This document shows, piece after piece, positions 8,758 through 17,433 of a DNA stretch of 64,000 nucleotides. The notes under the pieces were generated by a model. The model did not search any database, was not told the origin of the DNA, and was given only the letters and a program-made list of their open reading frames with translations. The stretch covers positions 124,001-188,000 of the forward strand of contig NZ_NPMS01000007.1 of assembly GCF_002266285.1 (NCBI RefSeq), given 5' to 3'. The stretch comes from Virgibacillus indicus. Its GTDB lineage: Bacteria > Bacillota > Bacilli > Bacillales > Amphibacillaceae. Every line of letters begins with the position of its first letter. The first letter of the stretch is position 1. Position numbers and translations under genes: made by a program.

Positions 8758-10143
8758 ATGGATTATCGAATAGAGAAAGATACAATTGGGGAAATAAATG
8801 TACCTGCCGAAAAATATTGGGGTGCACAGACTCAGCGAAGCAAACAAAACTTTCCAATCGGAAATGAAAAAATGCCTGCAGAAATAATAAAAGCGTTTGC
8901 AATTTTGAAAAAAAGTGCTGCAAAAGCAAATAGTAATCTCGGTTTATTAGAAGAAAAGAAGGCAGAAGCTATTACCTATGCAGCTGATCAAATTATCGGT
9001 GAAAAGTTGAATGATCATTTTCCATTGGTTGTTTGGCAAACCGGAAGTGGAACACAGTCAAATATGAACGTGAATGAAGTAATAGCATTTGCCGGAAATA
9101 AATGGCTGAAAGAACAGGGGAGTGAGCTGAAACTTCATCCGAATGATGATGTAAACAAATCACAAAGTTCCAATGATACCTATCCAACAGCTATGCATAT
9201 TGCTTCTGTATTGAAGCTTGAAGATACGGTTCTTCCGGCTGTTCGGACATTTAAGGAAACTTTAAAGCAAAAAGAAGAAGCCTTTTCAGAAATTGTGAAA
9301 ATTGGACGTACCCATTTGCAGGATGCTACTCCATTGACACTGGGGCAGGAAATAAGTGGATGGCATCGCATGCTGGAAAAATCTGAAACCATGATTAAAC
9401 AAAGCGGAGAATATTTGAAAGAATTGGCTATTGGCGGAACAGCAGTGGGAACAGGCTTAAATGCGCACCCTGAATTTTCGGAGCGCGTATGTAAAGCAAT
9501 CAATGAATTTACTGGAAAAGACTTTGTTTCTGCTCCAAATAAATTTCATGCGCTAACAAGCCATGATGAAACTGTTTATGCACATGGTGCTCTAAAAGCA
9601 CTGGCTGCGGATATGATGAAAATTGCCAACGATGTACGCTGGCTGGCAAGTGGCCCACGCTGTGGAATTGGTGAAATTACAATCCCTGCAAATGAGCCAG
9701 GAAGCTCAATTATGCCAGGAAAAGTTAACCCTACCCAAAGTGAAGCAGTTACAATGGTTGCGGCTCAAGTTATGGGTAATGATGCAGCGATTGGTTTTGC
9801 AGCAAGTCAGGGTAATTTTGAGTTAAATGTATTTAAACCAGTAATTGCTTACAATTTCCTGCAATCCAGCCAGCTGCTTGCAGATAGCATTCTTTCATTT
9901 GACGAACGCTGTGCTAAAGGAATCGAACCAAACCATGAACAAATCGAAAAATATTTGAATGATTCCTTAATGCTTGTAACTGCATTAAATCCGCACATTG
10001 GCTATGAAAATGCAGCGAAAATTGCTAAAAAAGCGTTTAACGATAATTCTACATTAAAAGAAACAGCTGTGGAATTAGGACTGCTGACAGAAGAAGAATT
10101 TGATAAGTATGTGAATCCAAAAGAGATGACACAGCCTAAATAG
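8758..10143 (+). CDS. fumC: Class II fumarate hydratase
   Basis: 461 residues, the usual length of iron-independent class II fumarase (B. subtilis CitG). It converts fumarate to malate in the TCA cycle in the cytoplasm. Seen: N-terminal [11 protein letters not shown], substrate-site [14 protein letters not shown] and [14 protein letters not shown], and the superfamily signature [11 protein letters not shown] at about residue 316, which carries the catalytic loop serine. AGGGAGG lies 8 bases before ATG 8758; the frame upstream is not coding. It is a single-gene unit ending in a terminator. Confidence 0.96.
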   Translation: MDYRIEKDTIGEINVPAEKYWGAQTQRSKQNFPIGNEKMPAEIIKAFAILKKSAAKANSNLGLLEEKKAEAITYAADQIIGEKLNDHFPLVVWQTGSGTQSNMNVNEVIAFAGNKWLKEQGSELKLHPNDDVNKSQSSNDTYPTAMHIASVLKLEDTVLPAVRTFKETLKQKEEAFSEIVKIGRTHLQDATPLTLGQEISGWHRMLEKSETMIKQSGEYLKELAIGGTAVGTGLNAHPEFSERVCKAINEFTGKDFVSAPNKFHALTSHDETVYAHGALKALAADMMKIANDVRWLASGPRCGIGEITIPANEPGSSIMPGKVNPTQSEAVTMVAAQVMGNDAAIGFAASQGNFELNVFKPVIAYNFLQSSQLLADSILSFDERCAKGIEPNHEQIEKYLNDSLMLVTALNPHIGYENAAKIAKKAFNDNSTLKETAVELGLLTEEEFDKYVNPKEMTQPK

Positions 10144-10153
10144 GGAACAGAGA

Positions 10154-10182
10154 AAAACTCACTTGCATTGCAGTGAGCTTTT
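10154..10182 (+). terminator. fumC terminator
   Basis: AAAACTCACT pairs with AGTGAGCTTTT, followed by T-rich sequence. Confidence 0.75.
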
Positions 10183-10280
10183 CCTCTACTTTTGGAAGCA
10201 TATCTACAATTTACCAATGGTTATTTGTCATAAGATTTCCTGTAATGCGGACAATAGGTATTACAGGAGGTGAAAAACAC

Positions 10281-10484
10281 ATGGCTAATAACAATTCAAA
10301 CCAATTAGTAGTCCCTGGAGTACAACAAGCTCTTGATCAAATGAAATATGAGATCGCTCAGGAGTTTGGTGTGAACCTTGGAGCTGATACCACTTCTCGT
10401 GCTAACGGGTCTGTCGGTGGAGAAATCACAAAAAGACTTGTAGCAACTGCACAACAACAATTTAGCGGACAACAACCACAATAA
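10281..10484 (+). CDS. Alpha/beta-type small acid-soluble spore protein
   Basis: 67 residues with the SASP pattern: [14 protein letters not shown] (first DNA-binding helix, including the EIA germination-protease site) and [18 protein letters not shown] (second helix). These proteins coat spore DNA and protect it from UV and heat, and are degraded by Gpr at germination. TTACAGGAGG precedes ATG 10281; the longer frame upstream is not coding. It shows the organism forms endospores. Expression should be in the forespore under sigma-G; no clear sigma-G promoter was recognised by eye. Confidence 0.95.
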   Translation: MANNNSNQLVVPGVQQALDQMKYEIAQEFGVNLGADTTSRANGSVGGEITKRLVATAQQQFSGQQPQ

Positions 10485-10494
10485 ATAATGGCTC

Positions 10495-10526
10495 GAGGGA
10501 AAGTCTTATATGGCTTTCCCTCTTTT
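10495..10526 (+). terminator. SASP gene terminator
   Basis: GAGGGAAAG and CTTTCCCTC form a stem followed by TTTT. Confidence 0.85.
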
Positions 10527-10592
10527 AATTTCTGGGGAGTGTTAAGGCAGTGGATATTTTTCGAGGTCGTGCATATCCGTACAACTCTAGAA

Positions 10593-10622
10593 AAAAGAAA
10601 GCCTCCCAATTCGGAAGGCTTC
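10593..10622 (-). terminator. msmX terminator
   Basis: On the minus strand AAGCCTTCC pairs with GGGAGGCTT, followed by a run TTCTTTTTT. Confidence 0.8.
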
Positions 10623-10634
10623 TCTAATAATAGT

Positions 10635-11735
10635 CTATTTACGAATACGTAATTCTGTTTCTGCATCAAAGAAGTGTGAGTTGTTCATATCGAACGCTAA
10701 ATCCACTTTATCTCCACCATTGATGTCTGACCTTGAGTCAACACGTGCCACGAAATCCTGTTCATTTATTTTGGAATAAAGATAAGATTCAGCACCCATA
10801 AGTTCTGCAACATCAATGGTAGCATTTACTTTAGTTTCAGGAGTTGCATTTAAAAATGCTGGTTCATCATGAATATCTTCCGGACGAATTCCTAAAATAA
10901 TATCTTTTCCTATATAATTTTGTTCACGAAGAATTTTCAATTTTCCTTCAGGCACCTGTACTTTTACATTTTCCATTTCAAAGTGAGTTTCCGTCAGCTT
11001 ACCAGTAAAAAAGTTCATTGAAGGTGAACCGATAAAGCCGCCAACAAATACATTTTCAGGATTATCATAAACATCCTTTGGTGCACCAACCTGTTGAATG
11101 ATACCATCTTTCATAACCACCAGCCGGGTTGCCATTGTCATAGCTTCTGTTTGGTCATGTGTAACATAAATAGTAGTTGTTTGCAGGCGTTGGTGAAGCT
11201 TTTGAATTTCAGCGCGCATTTGTACCCGTAATTTTGCATCAAGGTTTGATAAAGGTTCATCCATCAGGAATACTTTAGCATCCCGGACAATAGCTCGTCC
11301 TAGTGCAACACGCTGACGCTGACCACCGGAAAGAGCTTTCGGTTTACGATCCAGGTAAGCTTCCAAGCCTAAAATCTTAGCAGCGTTGTTTACCCGTTTT
11401 TCGATTTCATCTTTTTTAAATTTGCGAAGTTTCAATCCAAATGCCATATTGTCATATACATTCATATGCGGATACAACGCGTAGTTTTGGAAAACCATCG
11501 CGATGTCACGGTCCTTTGGTGCTACATCATTCATTTTTCTGTCATCAATGAACAAATCACCGTCCGTAATCTCCTCCAGACCTGCAATCATGCGCAAAGT
11601 AGTTGATTTTCCACAACCGGAAGGACCAACAAAAACGATAAATTCCTTGTCCTTGATGTCCAAATTAAAATCATCAACAGCTATTACTTTCTTGTCATAA
11701 GATTTTTGAATATGTTCCAAACGTAATTCAGCCAT
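10635..11735 (-). CDS. msmX: Multi-sugar ABC transporter ATPase
   Basis: 366 residues. An ABC ATPase domain (Walker A GPSGCGKST at about 38-46, signature LSGGQRQRVALGRA near 135, Walker B VFLMDEP) is followed by a C-terminal regulatory OB domain (GIRPEDIHD). Length and sequence fit MsmX/UgpC, the shared ATPase that energises several sugar importers in Bacillus. No sugar permease is adjacent, as in B. subtilis where msmX stands alone and serves many systems. A cre-like site and a dyad lie just upstream. The neighbouring PucR-type gene matches the yxkF-msmX pairing of B. subtilis. Confidence 0.93.
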   Translation of the reverse strand: MAELRLEHIQKSYDKKVIAVDDFNLDIKDKEFIVFVGPSGCGKSTTLRMIAGLEEITDGDLFIDDRKMNDVAPKDRDIAMVFQNYALYPHMNVYDNMAFGLKLRKFKKDEIEKRVNNAAKILGLEAYLDRKPKALSGGQRQRVALGRAIVRDAKVFLMDEPLSNLDAKLRVQMRAEIQKLHQRLQTTTIYVTHDQTEAMTMATRLVVMKDGIIQQVGAPKDVYDNPENVFVGGFIGSPSMNFFTGKLTETHFEMENVKVQVPEGKLKILREQNYIGKDIILGIRPEDIHDEPAFLNATPETKVNATIDVAELMGAESYLYSKINEQDFVARVDSRSDINGGDKVDLAFDMNNSHFFDAETELRIRK

Positions 11736-11752
11736 AATATTCCCTCCATATA

Positions 11753-11766
11753 TGTAAGCGTTTTAG
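11753..11766. promoter_or_regulatory. Candidate cre (CcpA) site of msmX
   Basis: TGTAAGCGTTTTAG fits the catabolite-response consensus TGWAARCGYTWNCW at 13 of 14 positions. It lies immediately upstream of the msmX ribosome site, where bound CcpA could block transcription. Confidence 0.6.
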
Positions 11767-11770
11767 ATAA

Positions 11771-11796
11771 TGTTCAAAAAAATATTGTTTTGAACA
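11771..11796. promoter_or_regulatory. Perfect 9-bp dyad upstream of msmX
   Basis: TGTTCAAAA (11771-11779) and TTTTGAACA (11788-11796) are exact inverted repeats with an 8-bp spacer. They sit just upstream of the cre-like site. The T-poor context argues against a terminator; an operator is plausible. The bound protein is unknown. Confidence 0.5.
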
Positions 11797-11829
11797 AGTA
11801 TTTATTGATTTAATTTTACAGAAAGATTA

Positions 11830-11884
11830 ACCATAAAAAAATGGCAAACATGCACAAAGATATTAATCCTCTTTGTGCATGTTT
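11830..11884 (-). terminator. Terminator overlapping the end of the PucR-type gene
   Basis: AAACATGCACAAAG (846-859 of the 11-kb block) pairs exactly with CTTTGTGCATGTTT (871-884). A T run follows on the minus strand. The upstream arm lies in the last codons of the gene. Confidence 0.85.
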
Positions 11885-12762
11885 GACAATAAGGCTAAAT
11901 ATACTGTCATGGCTTCATGAAACTGACGCACATCTATGCCGGTTTTTTCATTGAATTTATCCAGCCGGTAATGCAGACTGTTCCGGTGCATATATAATTC
12001 CTTTGCAGTAACAGATATATTTAAATTGCATTGCATGAAAGTTTGAATAGTATGCAAGAGCTCTTCATCCAGAGCTAAATCTCCTAAAATAACCCGAATC
12101 AATTCATTCCGGAATGCAGGCTCTGTCCGGTCAATCAACATGGATGGAACAGCATCAATATAGGATATTACTGGTTTATCTGAGTAGGAAAATACAATTG
12201 GTGCAGTTGTAATAATTAATTCATAATGCTGTTTTATATTTTCCTGCTCATTGAAAAAAGGACCTACAAAAAAGTTGATTTTAACATACAGATCACTCAT
12301 TAGTACATCAATAATCTGTTCATAGGATATCCCCTCATCCAATTGTGGTGACTGTTCCTCAATAATAATGCCTTCATGCTCATTTTCCCATAAAATTGGT
12401 ACAGGTTTTGAAAAGAACTCATGTACCGCTTCTTTAAATGTGATTGGTTCCAACTCATTCTTCTTAAAAGTAAAATGCACAAATCGAAAAGCAGTTTCTG
12501 CATTAAAATATGCGAGCTGTCCACCAGAATGGATTAGTTGCTTCCACTGCTGCTCTTCTTTGGTTAATATAGGAAGATTAATATTATACGGGGATAGAAA
12601 TGATGATAGTATGGAGACATCCTTCTCCGTTAATTCCTTTTTATCAATCCCAATTACTTCATTTTCACCTGTTAAAAACCATTGATAATTATCAGATAAG
12701 ACGTTATTTTCCTCGTCGTACCTGATTAAACTGTTAAAAATTTTTTTCAGCTGTTGAATCAC
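11863..12762 (-). CDS. PucR/CdaR-type helix-turn-helix regulator (YxkF-like)
   Basis: 299 residues. The C-terminal 70 form the PucR-type helix-turn-helix (LLHTIQTFMQCNLNISVTAK, then LYMHRNSLHYRLDKFNEKTG). The N-terminal part has no recognised sensor domain. The pairing with msmX matches B. subtilis yxkF-msmX, so it may regulate sugar uptake, though this is untested. The start at 12762 has only a weak upstream AAGGAAG-type site. It ends in a strong hairpin that separates it from msmX, so the two are probably not one transcript. Confidence 0.75.
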   Translation of the reverse strand: MIQQLKKIFNSLIRYDEENNVLSDNYQWFLTGENEVIGIDKKELTEKDVSILSSFLSPYNINLPILTKEEQQWKQLIHSGGQLAYFNAETAFRFVHFTFKKNELEPITFKEAVHEFFSKPVPILWENEHEGIIIEEQSPQLDEGISYEQIIDVLMSDLYVKINFFVGPFFNEQENIKQHYELIITTAPIVFSYSDKPVISYIDAVPSMLIDRTEPAFRNELIRVILGDLALDEELLHTIQTFMQCNLNISVTAKELYMHRNSLHYRLDKFNEKTGIDVRQFHEAMTVYLALLSNMHKED

Positions 12763-12921
12763 AAGCGAAAACTTCCTTTCTTCCAGTACTTTTTTAAATT
12801 ATAGCAATGAATTGTATTTTGAAAAACAAATTTTACGTTTTTCATTGTTTTTCGAATTGGTATACATAGTAGATTTCGTCTGTTATAGTTATTTTAGTAA
12901 GAAACTTAAGGAGGTAAAATC

Positions 12922-13281
12922 ATGCCTAATATTTATGATAGCGCTTATGATTTAGAAAAAGCAATCAGAGAAAGTGATGAATTTAATAACCTGAAAGTTG
13001 CATATGAAACAGTTATGAATGATCCGTCTGCAAAACAGATGTTTGATAACTTCCGTGACACGCAAATGGAATTACAGGAAAAGCAAATGCAAGGACAGGA
13101 AATTACAGAAGATGAGGTTGAAAAAGCCCGTCAGGTTGTAGAATTGGTACAGCAGCATCAGGATATTTCAAAATTAATGGAAGAAGAACAGCGCCTAAAT
13201 ATGGTGATAAATGATGTAAGCCGCATTATTACTAAACCATTGGAAGAGCTTTATGGCGTTCCTGGAGAACCAACTGAATAA
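12922..13281 (+). CDS. yheA: YheA/YlbF-family protein
   Basis: 119 residues, almost entirely alpha-helical, of the YlbF/YmcA/YheA family, and of a length matching B. subtilis YheA. Family members YlbF and YmcA with YaaT form a complex that assists RNase Y processing; YheA itself has no assigned role. AAGGAGG lies seven bases before the ATG. It is a single-gene unit with its own terminator. Confidence 0.85.
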   Translation: MPNIYDSAYDLEKAIRESDEFNNLKVAYETVMNDPSAKQMFDNFRDTQMELQEKQMQGQEITEDEVEKARQVVELVQQHQDISKLMEEEQRLNMVINDVSRIITKPLEELYGVPGEPTE

Positions 13282-13298
13282 ATTCATACGAAAACATG

Positions 13299-13330
13299 CC
13301 TCGCAGATACTGCCTCTGCGGGGTTTTTTT
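13299..13330 (+). terminator. yheA terminator
   Basis: CCTCGCAG pairs with CTGCGGGG, followed by seven T. Confidence 0.85.
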
Positions 13331-13424
13331 GCAGTTTGGAACCGGAATTTTCAATTAAATAGCAGGAGTTTTCATTATTTTAGCGAATCCAATACATATC
13401 AGATGAGAAAAGGGGATAACTGAA

Positions 13425-14195
13425 ATGAGCACAGTTTTACTGGAGAGAAAAAATAATATATCATATATTTTTCTGAATCGGGCGGAGCGTTATAATGCGT
13501 TAAATAAAGAAATGCTGACAGAGCTGTTGCAGATCATTGAAAAAGTAGAAGCAAATGACGATAAAATTGTTGTTCTTGCTGGTAAAGGAAATGCTTTTTG
13601 TGCCGGCGGGGACATTGGAATGATGAAAGATTTTTCGAATAAAGATTATTTTGATGAGGTAATGGCAACTATTGGAAAAATCTCAATGAAGCTGTATATG
13701 ATGCCTAAAATTGTGATTTCAGCAATTCAGGGTTCAGCTGCTGGACTTGGAGTAAGCCTGGCCTTAACAGCAGATTATGTAATCGCCCAAAAAGAATCCA
13801 GAATTGGTATGCTCTTTATCGGAATAGGTCTTGCACCAGATGGAGGGGGACACTTCTTTTTAAAAGAACGCTTGGGAACAAATAAGGCGAAGCAATTCAC
13901 CTGGGGGTTGAAGCAGCTTCACGGAACAGAAGCGAAAGCAATGGGGATTGTTGATATATTAACTGAGAAACAGGTTGTGGAAGAGGCCTCACAGATGGGA
14001 CAAAAGCTGCTTGCAACACCGATCGTTTCAATGGTCAAAACGAAGATGATGTACCATTCCAAACAAGCGGAAACTTTGCAATACTATCTGGATGAAGAGC
14101 ATAAAACACAGTGGGAGCTAAGGAATACAAAGGATCATCAGGAAGGAGTTCAGGCATTCCTGGAAAAAAGAAAACCAGAATTTAAAGGGGAATAA
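13425..14195 (+). CDS. yhaR: Enoyl-CoA hydratase/isomerase family protein
   Basis: 256 residues with the crotonase fold. Seen: NRAERYNALNKEM, the oxyanion-hole segment GNAFCAGGDIGMM at about 58-70 and IQGSAAGLGVSLALTADYVIA at about 100-120. Glu residues equivalent to the hydratase catalytic pair are not obvious; PDGGGHFFL occupies the second position, so the reaction may differ from simple hydration. Length and place before the yha ABC genes match B. subtilis YhaR, a predicted enoyl-CoA hydratase. An AGAAAAGGGG site precedes the ATG. Confidence 0.87.
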   Translation: MSTVLLERKNNISYIFLNRAERYNALNKEMLTELLQIIEKVEANDDKIVVLAGKGNAFCAGGDIGMMKDFSNKDYFDEVMATIGKISMKLYMMPKIVISAIQGSAAGLGVSLALTADYVIAQKESRIGMLFIGIGLAPDGGGHFFLKERLGTNKAKQFTWGLKQLHGTEAKAMGIVDILTEKQVVEEASQMGQKLLATPIVSMVKTKMMYHSKQAETLQYYLDEEHKTQWELRNTKDHQEGVQAFLEKRKPEFKGE

Positions 14196-14206
14196 GCACA
14201 TACCTT

Positions 14207-14241
14207 AAAAGCGACTCCAAAATTGATTGGAAGTCGCTTTT
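14207..14241. terminator. Bidirectional terminator
   Basis: AAAAGCGACT pairs with AGTCGCTTTT between convergent genes. Confidence 0.85.
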
Positions 14242-14245
14242 GATT

Positions 14246-14431
14246 TTAACGGTGGAAAAGGATTAATTTTGCATCCTGTGTGACACAGCGGTGTGTGTGT
14301 TCACTGTATCCTTCGTCATTCAGCCGGGCCTGGCCGATTTCTTTTGCCTCTTCATTGTTTGTGGCTTCGAAAGTCTCATCCAGCAATTTTTCTCCGGATT
14401 TATCAAAAACTGTTAATGTATAAGTTTTCAT
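14246..14431 (-). CDS. Conserved small protein, YhzC-like
   Basis: 61 residues beginning MKTYTLTVFDKSGEKLLDE, a beta-rich start followed by an amphipathic helix EAKEIGQARL and the end TQDAKLILFHR. The pattern resembles the short Bacillus YhzC-type proteins, but this is from memory of the family. GGAGG precedes the ATG. Function unknown; cytoplasmic. Confidence 0.7.
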   Translation of the reverse strand: MKTYTLTVFDKSGEKLLDETFEATNNEEAKEIGQARLNDEGYSEHTHRCVTQDAKLILFHR

Positions 14432-14540
14432 ATTGAGTTCCTCCTTGAAGTAAAAGCATGTACAATATATATTCTTTTTTTATTAAAAAAATCCTGCTTT
14501 TAGGATCAATAATTTTTAATTAAAACAATGTAAAGCGTCC

Positions 14541-14589
14541 TTGACAACAAAACTTATGTAAAGTAAACTATATGTAAAGTTAACTTTAC
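14541..14589 (+). promoter_or_regulatory. Promoter and operator of the XRE regulator pair
   Basis: TTGACA (14541-14546), 17-nt spacer, TAAACT (14564-14569). A perfect 16-bp palindrome GTAAAGTTAACTTTAC lies at 14574-14589. TATGTAAAGT occurs twice (about 14555 and 14571), and TGTAAAG also at 14529. The layout suggests autoregulation by the XRE protein. Confidence 0.65.
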
Positions 14590-14610
14590 TGCGAAGTGTA
14601 GGAGATACCA

Positions 14611-14820
14611 ATGAAAACGTTAATTAAAGAAAAACGCAAAGAGATGAATATCACACAGGAGGAATTGTCTCATAGGCTGCATGTTTCCAGACAGACTGTC
14701 ATTTCACTGGAAAAAGGCAAGTATAAACCTTCATTAGTATTGGCACATAAACTTGCTCAGGTGTTTGGCTGTTCGATTGAAGAATTATTTATTTTCGAAG
14801 GGGATGAGAATATTGAGTGA
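14611..14820 (+). CDS. XRE-family HTH regulator (YozG-like)
   Basis: 69 residues, essentially one helix-turn-helix domain: ITQEELSHRLHVSRQTVISL at about 14-33 and PSLVLAHKLAQVFGCSIEELF. This size class often regulates a co-transcribed small membrane protein, which is the case here: the next gene starts inside this one. Probably a dimeric repressor of its own promoter through the 16-bp palindrome upstream. TAGGAGA precedes the ATG. Confidence 0.9.
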   Translation: MKTLIKEKRKEMNITQEELSHRLHVSRQTVISLEKGKYKPSLVLAHKLAQVFGCSIEELFIFEGDENIE

Positions 14821-15130
14821 AGATTTTTTGGAAAACCCTTATGGTATATTAGGGTTGGTTATCGCGGTTATTATTATGATTATTGTTTATTTTATCAATC
14901 TCCGTATCGGGAAAAAAAAGCATTTATTCGATGAGCGTTATCAGCAGACAAGCAATCGTGCAAAGGCAAGGTCTTGGGATGCAATGCTCGTTATTTATCT
15001 TGCAGCATGGTTTGTAGTAATTATATTTGATGGGATATCATTCAGTTTTTTTCTGCTGACAGCCCTTTATGTTTTGCATAACATGACTTTAATGATTACG
15101 GGCTTATATTTTTCAAATAAGGATTTATAA
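14813..15130 (+). CDS. Small integral membrane protein paired with the XRE regulator
   Basis: About 105 residues with three hydrophobic segments at about 11-32, 60-78 and 82-98, and a cytoplasmic basic patch RIGKKKHLFDERYQQ. The start is probably TTG 14813, eight bases after GAAGGGG; ATG 14804 in frame is too close to that site. It overlaps the regulator gene by eight bases, so both are co-translated. HTH plus small membrane protein pairs are common in Firmicutes and are thought to sense the membrane or stress, with the membrane protein controlling the regulator. No function is established. Confidence 0.8.
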   Translation: MSEDFLENPYGILGLVIAVIIMIIVYFINLRIGKKKHLFDERYQQTSNRAKARSWDAMLVIYLAAWFVVIIFDGISFSFFLLTALYVLHNMTLMITGLYFSNKDL

Positions 15131-15187
15131 AAGTTTGAAACATTAATGAAATTAATACGTATTACCAAAAGGAAAGGGGAATGAAAA

Positions 15188-16087
15188 TTGACATTAATTT
15201 TGAAAGACGTTACAAAACGATTTGGTCAGCACACTGCTGTTGATCATCTATCACTTGAAATCCCGGCAAAAGAAATGTTCGGGTTTTTAGGTGGAAATGG
15301 GGCAGGAAAAACAACAACATTCCGGATGATTCTCGGTTTACTGGATATTACTGAGGGGGAGATTTCCTGGAATGGAGACACCATTAATTATGATAAGAGT
15401 CATTTAATCGGATATTTGCCTGAAGAAAGAGGACTGTATCCTAAACTTACCGTGAAAGATCAGATCGTTTATCTGGGAAAATTAAGAGGAATGCAGAAGC
15501 AGGACGTATTGACAGAGCTTGACAGGTGGCTGGAACGTTTTAAAGTACCGGAATATCTGAATAAAAAGGTAGAAGAATTGTCTAAGGGTAATCAGCAAAA
15601 AATCCAATTTATTTCTGCGGTTATTCATAAGCCAGAATTATTAATATTGGATGAGCCGTTTTCCGGACTTGACCCAATTAATGTAGAGATGCTAAAAGAA
15701 GCTGTTGTGGACCTGAAAGAGCAGGGTACCTCCATTGTTTTTTCATCACATCAAATGGACCATGTTGAGGAATTATGCAAGCATTTATGTATATTACATA
15801 AAGGAAATCCAGTTGTACAAGGTTCATTGCGTGACATTAAACAATCCTTTGGAAAGAAAAATCTTGTTATTCATGCAGAGTTTCCATTGGAATTTTTAAG
15901 GGATTATCCCGGTGTCATCCGGTATAAGAAGGTAATGGAAGGTTGTGAGCTTCAGATTGAAAATGAAGCTGCTTCACAGGATATTTTTAAAGCACTTCAA
16001 GGAAAAGGATTTGTTCGTAAGTTTGATCTGGAAGAGCCTTCATTGAATGATATCTTTATCGAGAAAGTAGGTGCCTCCTATGAATAA
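15188..16087 (+). CDS. yhaQ: ABC transporter ATPase, YhaQ (NatA-like)
   Basis: 299 residues. Walker A GGNGAGKTT at about 37-45, signature LSKGNQQKIQF near 137, Walker B LLILDEPFSGLDP, and a C-terminal region LEEPSLNDIFIE typical of the NatA/YhaQ exporter group. It powers the membrane partner YhaP. In B. subtilis this pair is suggested to export sodium or another substrate, without firm proof. Start TTG 15188 follows AAAGGAAAGGGG. The next gene overlaps by eight bases. Confidence 0.92.
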   Translation: MTLILKDVTKRFGQHTAVDHLSLEIPAKEMFGFLGGNGAGKTTTFRMILGLLDITEGEISWNGDTINYDKSHLIGYLPEERGLYPKLTVKDQIVYLGKLRGMQKQDVLTELDRWLERFKVPEYLNKKVEELSKGNQQKIQFISAVIHKPELLILDEPFSGLDPINVEMLKEAVVDLKEQGTSIVFSSHQMDHVEELCKHLCILHKGNPVVQGSLRDIKQSFGKKNLVIHAEFPLEFLRDYPGVIRYKKVMEGCELQIENEAASQDIFKALQGKGFVRKFDLEEPSLNDIFIEKVGASYE

Positions 16088-17330
16088 GTTTTGGATCATT
16101 TTGTCACATACCTACATGACAAGAGTTAAAACGAAATCATTTCTCATTAGTACAGCAGTTACGCTGTTACTTATTGTAGGACTTGCAAATTTCCAGTCAA
16201 TTATCGAATTATTTGATGATGGCAAGGATGAAATTGCCGTTATTGATGAATCCAATGAATTGTTTGATGCTTATAAGGAAAGTGTTGAAAATGTAAATGA
16301 AAATATTGGAATAGTGGCTTTTGATGGTACGGAAGAAGAGGGGAAAGAAGCGGTTCAAGAGGAAGAATATAATGCACTTATTGTATTATCCACCAATGAA
16401 AATCAATTACCGGAAGCTTCTTACTATGCCAACACTATCTCAGAAACCAGCAATCAGCAAGTGCTTGTGCAGCAATTGCAGCAATTGAAAGTAGCAATAG
16501 CAACACAGCAGGCAGGGGTTGATGAAGCAGCCTTGGCTGAAATTTATGCACCGGTAACTTTTGATACGATTGCTTTAGACGAGACAGCAAAATCTGAGGA
16601 AGAACTAAGTCAGGCGAGGGGTATTGTCTATGTCATGCTCTTTTTACTGTATATGGCTGTCATGATGTATGGTCAGATGATTGCAACAGAAGTAGCGACT
16701 GAAAAATCATCACGGGTAATGGAAATTTTAGTATCCAGTGCATCACCTGTTACACATATGTTTGCAAAAATCATTGGGATCGCATTACTTGGATTAACAC
16801 AGGTCGGTTTATTTGTTGGAATAGGCTATTATTTAATCACATCAAAACAGGATGAACTTACAGGCGGGTTCTTTGAAATCTTTGGAATCCAGGATACATC
16901 ACTATCTATTTATATTTATGCAATCGTCTTTTTCGTCCTGGGATATTTATTATATGCAACACTTGCTGCAATGCTTGGATCACTTGTAAGCCGAGTGGAA
17001 GATGCCCAGCAGATGATCATGCCAATGACTTTCTTAATACTCATTGCCTTTTTCATCTCAATGTTTGGTATTGGAATGCCGGACTCCGCACTGGTAACGG
17101 TAAGTTCCTATATTCCTTTTTTCTCGCCAATGGTAATGTTCCTGCGTGTTGGAATGCTTGATATTCCTGCATGGGAGATTGCGCTATCTATCGGTATTCT
17201 GGTCGCGACAATTATTCTCTTGGCTGTTATCGGAGCAAGAGTTTATAAAGGCGGCGTTCTGATGTATGGACGTTCAAGCTCCTTTAAGGATTTGAAAAAA
17301 GCTATGGCATTATCGAAAAAAGATAAATAA
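16080..17330 (+). CDS. yhaP: ABC transporter permease, YhaP (NatB-like)
   Basis: About 416 residues. One N-terminal helix (SFLISTAVTLLLIVGLA) is followed by a large extracellular domain of roughly 150 residues and then five or six helices, including VEDAQQMIMPMTFLI, the ABC-2 type exporter layout. Length fits B. subtilis YhaP. It pairs with YhaQ. GTG 16071 is in frame, but ATG 16080 after GTAGGTG is the likelier start and overlaps the yhaQ stop. Confidence 0.9.
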   Translation: MNKFWIILSHTYMTRVKTKSFLISTAVTLLLIVGLANFQSIIELFDDGKDEIAVIDESNELFDAYKESVENVNENIGIVAFDGTEEEGKEAVQEEEYNALIVLSTNENQLPEASYYANTISETSNQQVLVQQLQQLKVAIATQQAGVDEAALAEIYAPVTFDTIALDETAKSEEELSQARGIVYVMLFLLYMAVMMYGQMIATEVATEKSSRVMEILVSSASPVTHMFAKIIGIALLGLTQVGLFVGIGYYLITSKQDELTGGFFEIFGIQDTSLSIYIYAIVFFVLGYLLYATLAAMLGSLVSRVEDAQQMIMPMTFLILIAFFISMFGIGMPDSALVTVSSYIPFFSPMVMFLRVGMLDIPAWEIALSIGILVATIILLAVIGARVYKGGVLMYGRSSSFKDLKKAMALSKKDK

Positions 17331-17332
17331 TA

Positions 17333-17361
17333 AAAAGGTCACATTACGTGGCCTTTTTATA
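17333..17361 (+). terminator. yhaQP terminator
   Basis: AAAAAGG.CAC pairs with GTG.CCTTTTT around ATTAC; T-rich on the right. Confidence 0.85.
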
Positions 17362-17374
17362 TTGACTTTTGATA

Positions 17375-17388
17375 GAACGTGCATTCTG
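17375..17388. promoter_or_regulatory. LexA (SOS)-like box upstream of yhaO
   Basis: AGAACGTGCATTCT resembles the Bacillus LexA box CGAACNNNNGTTCG with GAAC intact and ATTC in place of GTTC. It lies between TTGACT (17363-17368) and a possible TAAAAT -10 at 17403-17408. The B. subtilis yhaONM operon belongs to the LexA regulon, which supports the call. Confidence 0.55.
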
Positions 17389-17433
17389 TCAAGACGTTTG
17401 TTAAAATAGAAATTAAATGGAGGTGTTTCAAAG

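Noticed and set aside
10201..10262. Sigma-G promoter for the SASP gene
   Set aside because: Possible GCATA and CATAAGA boxes are present but at the wrong spacing; not listed as a feature.
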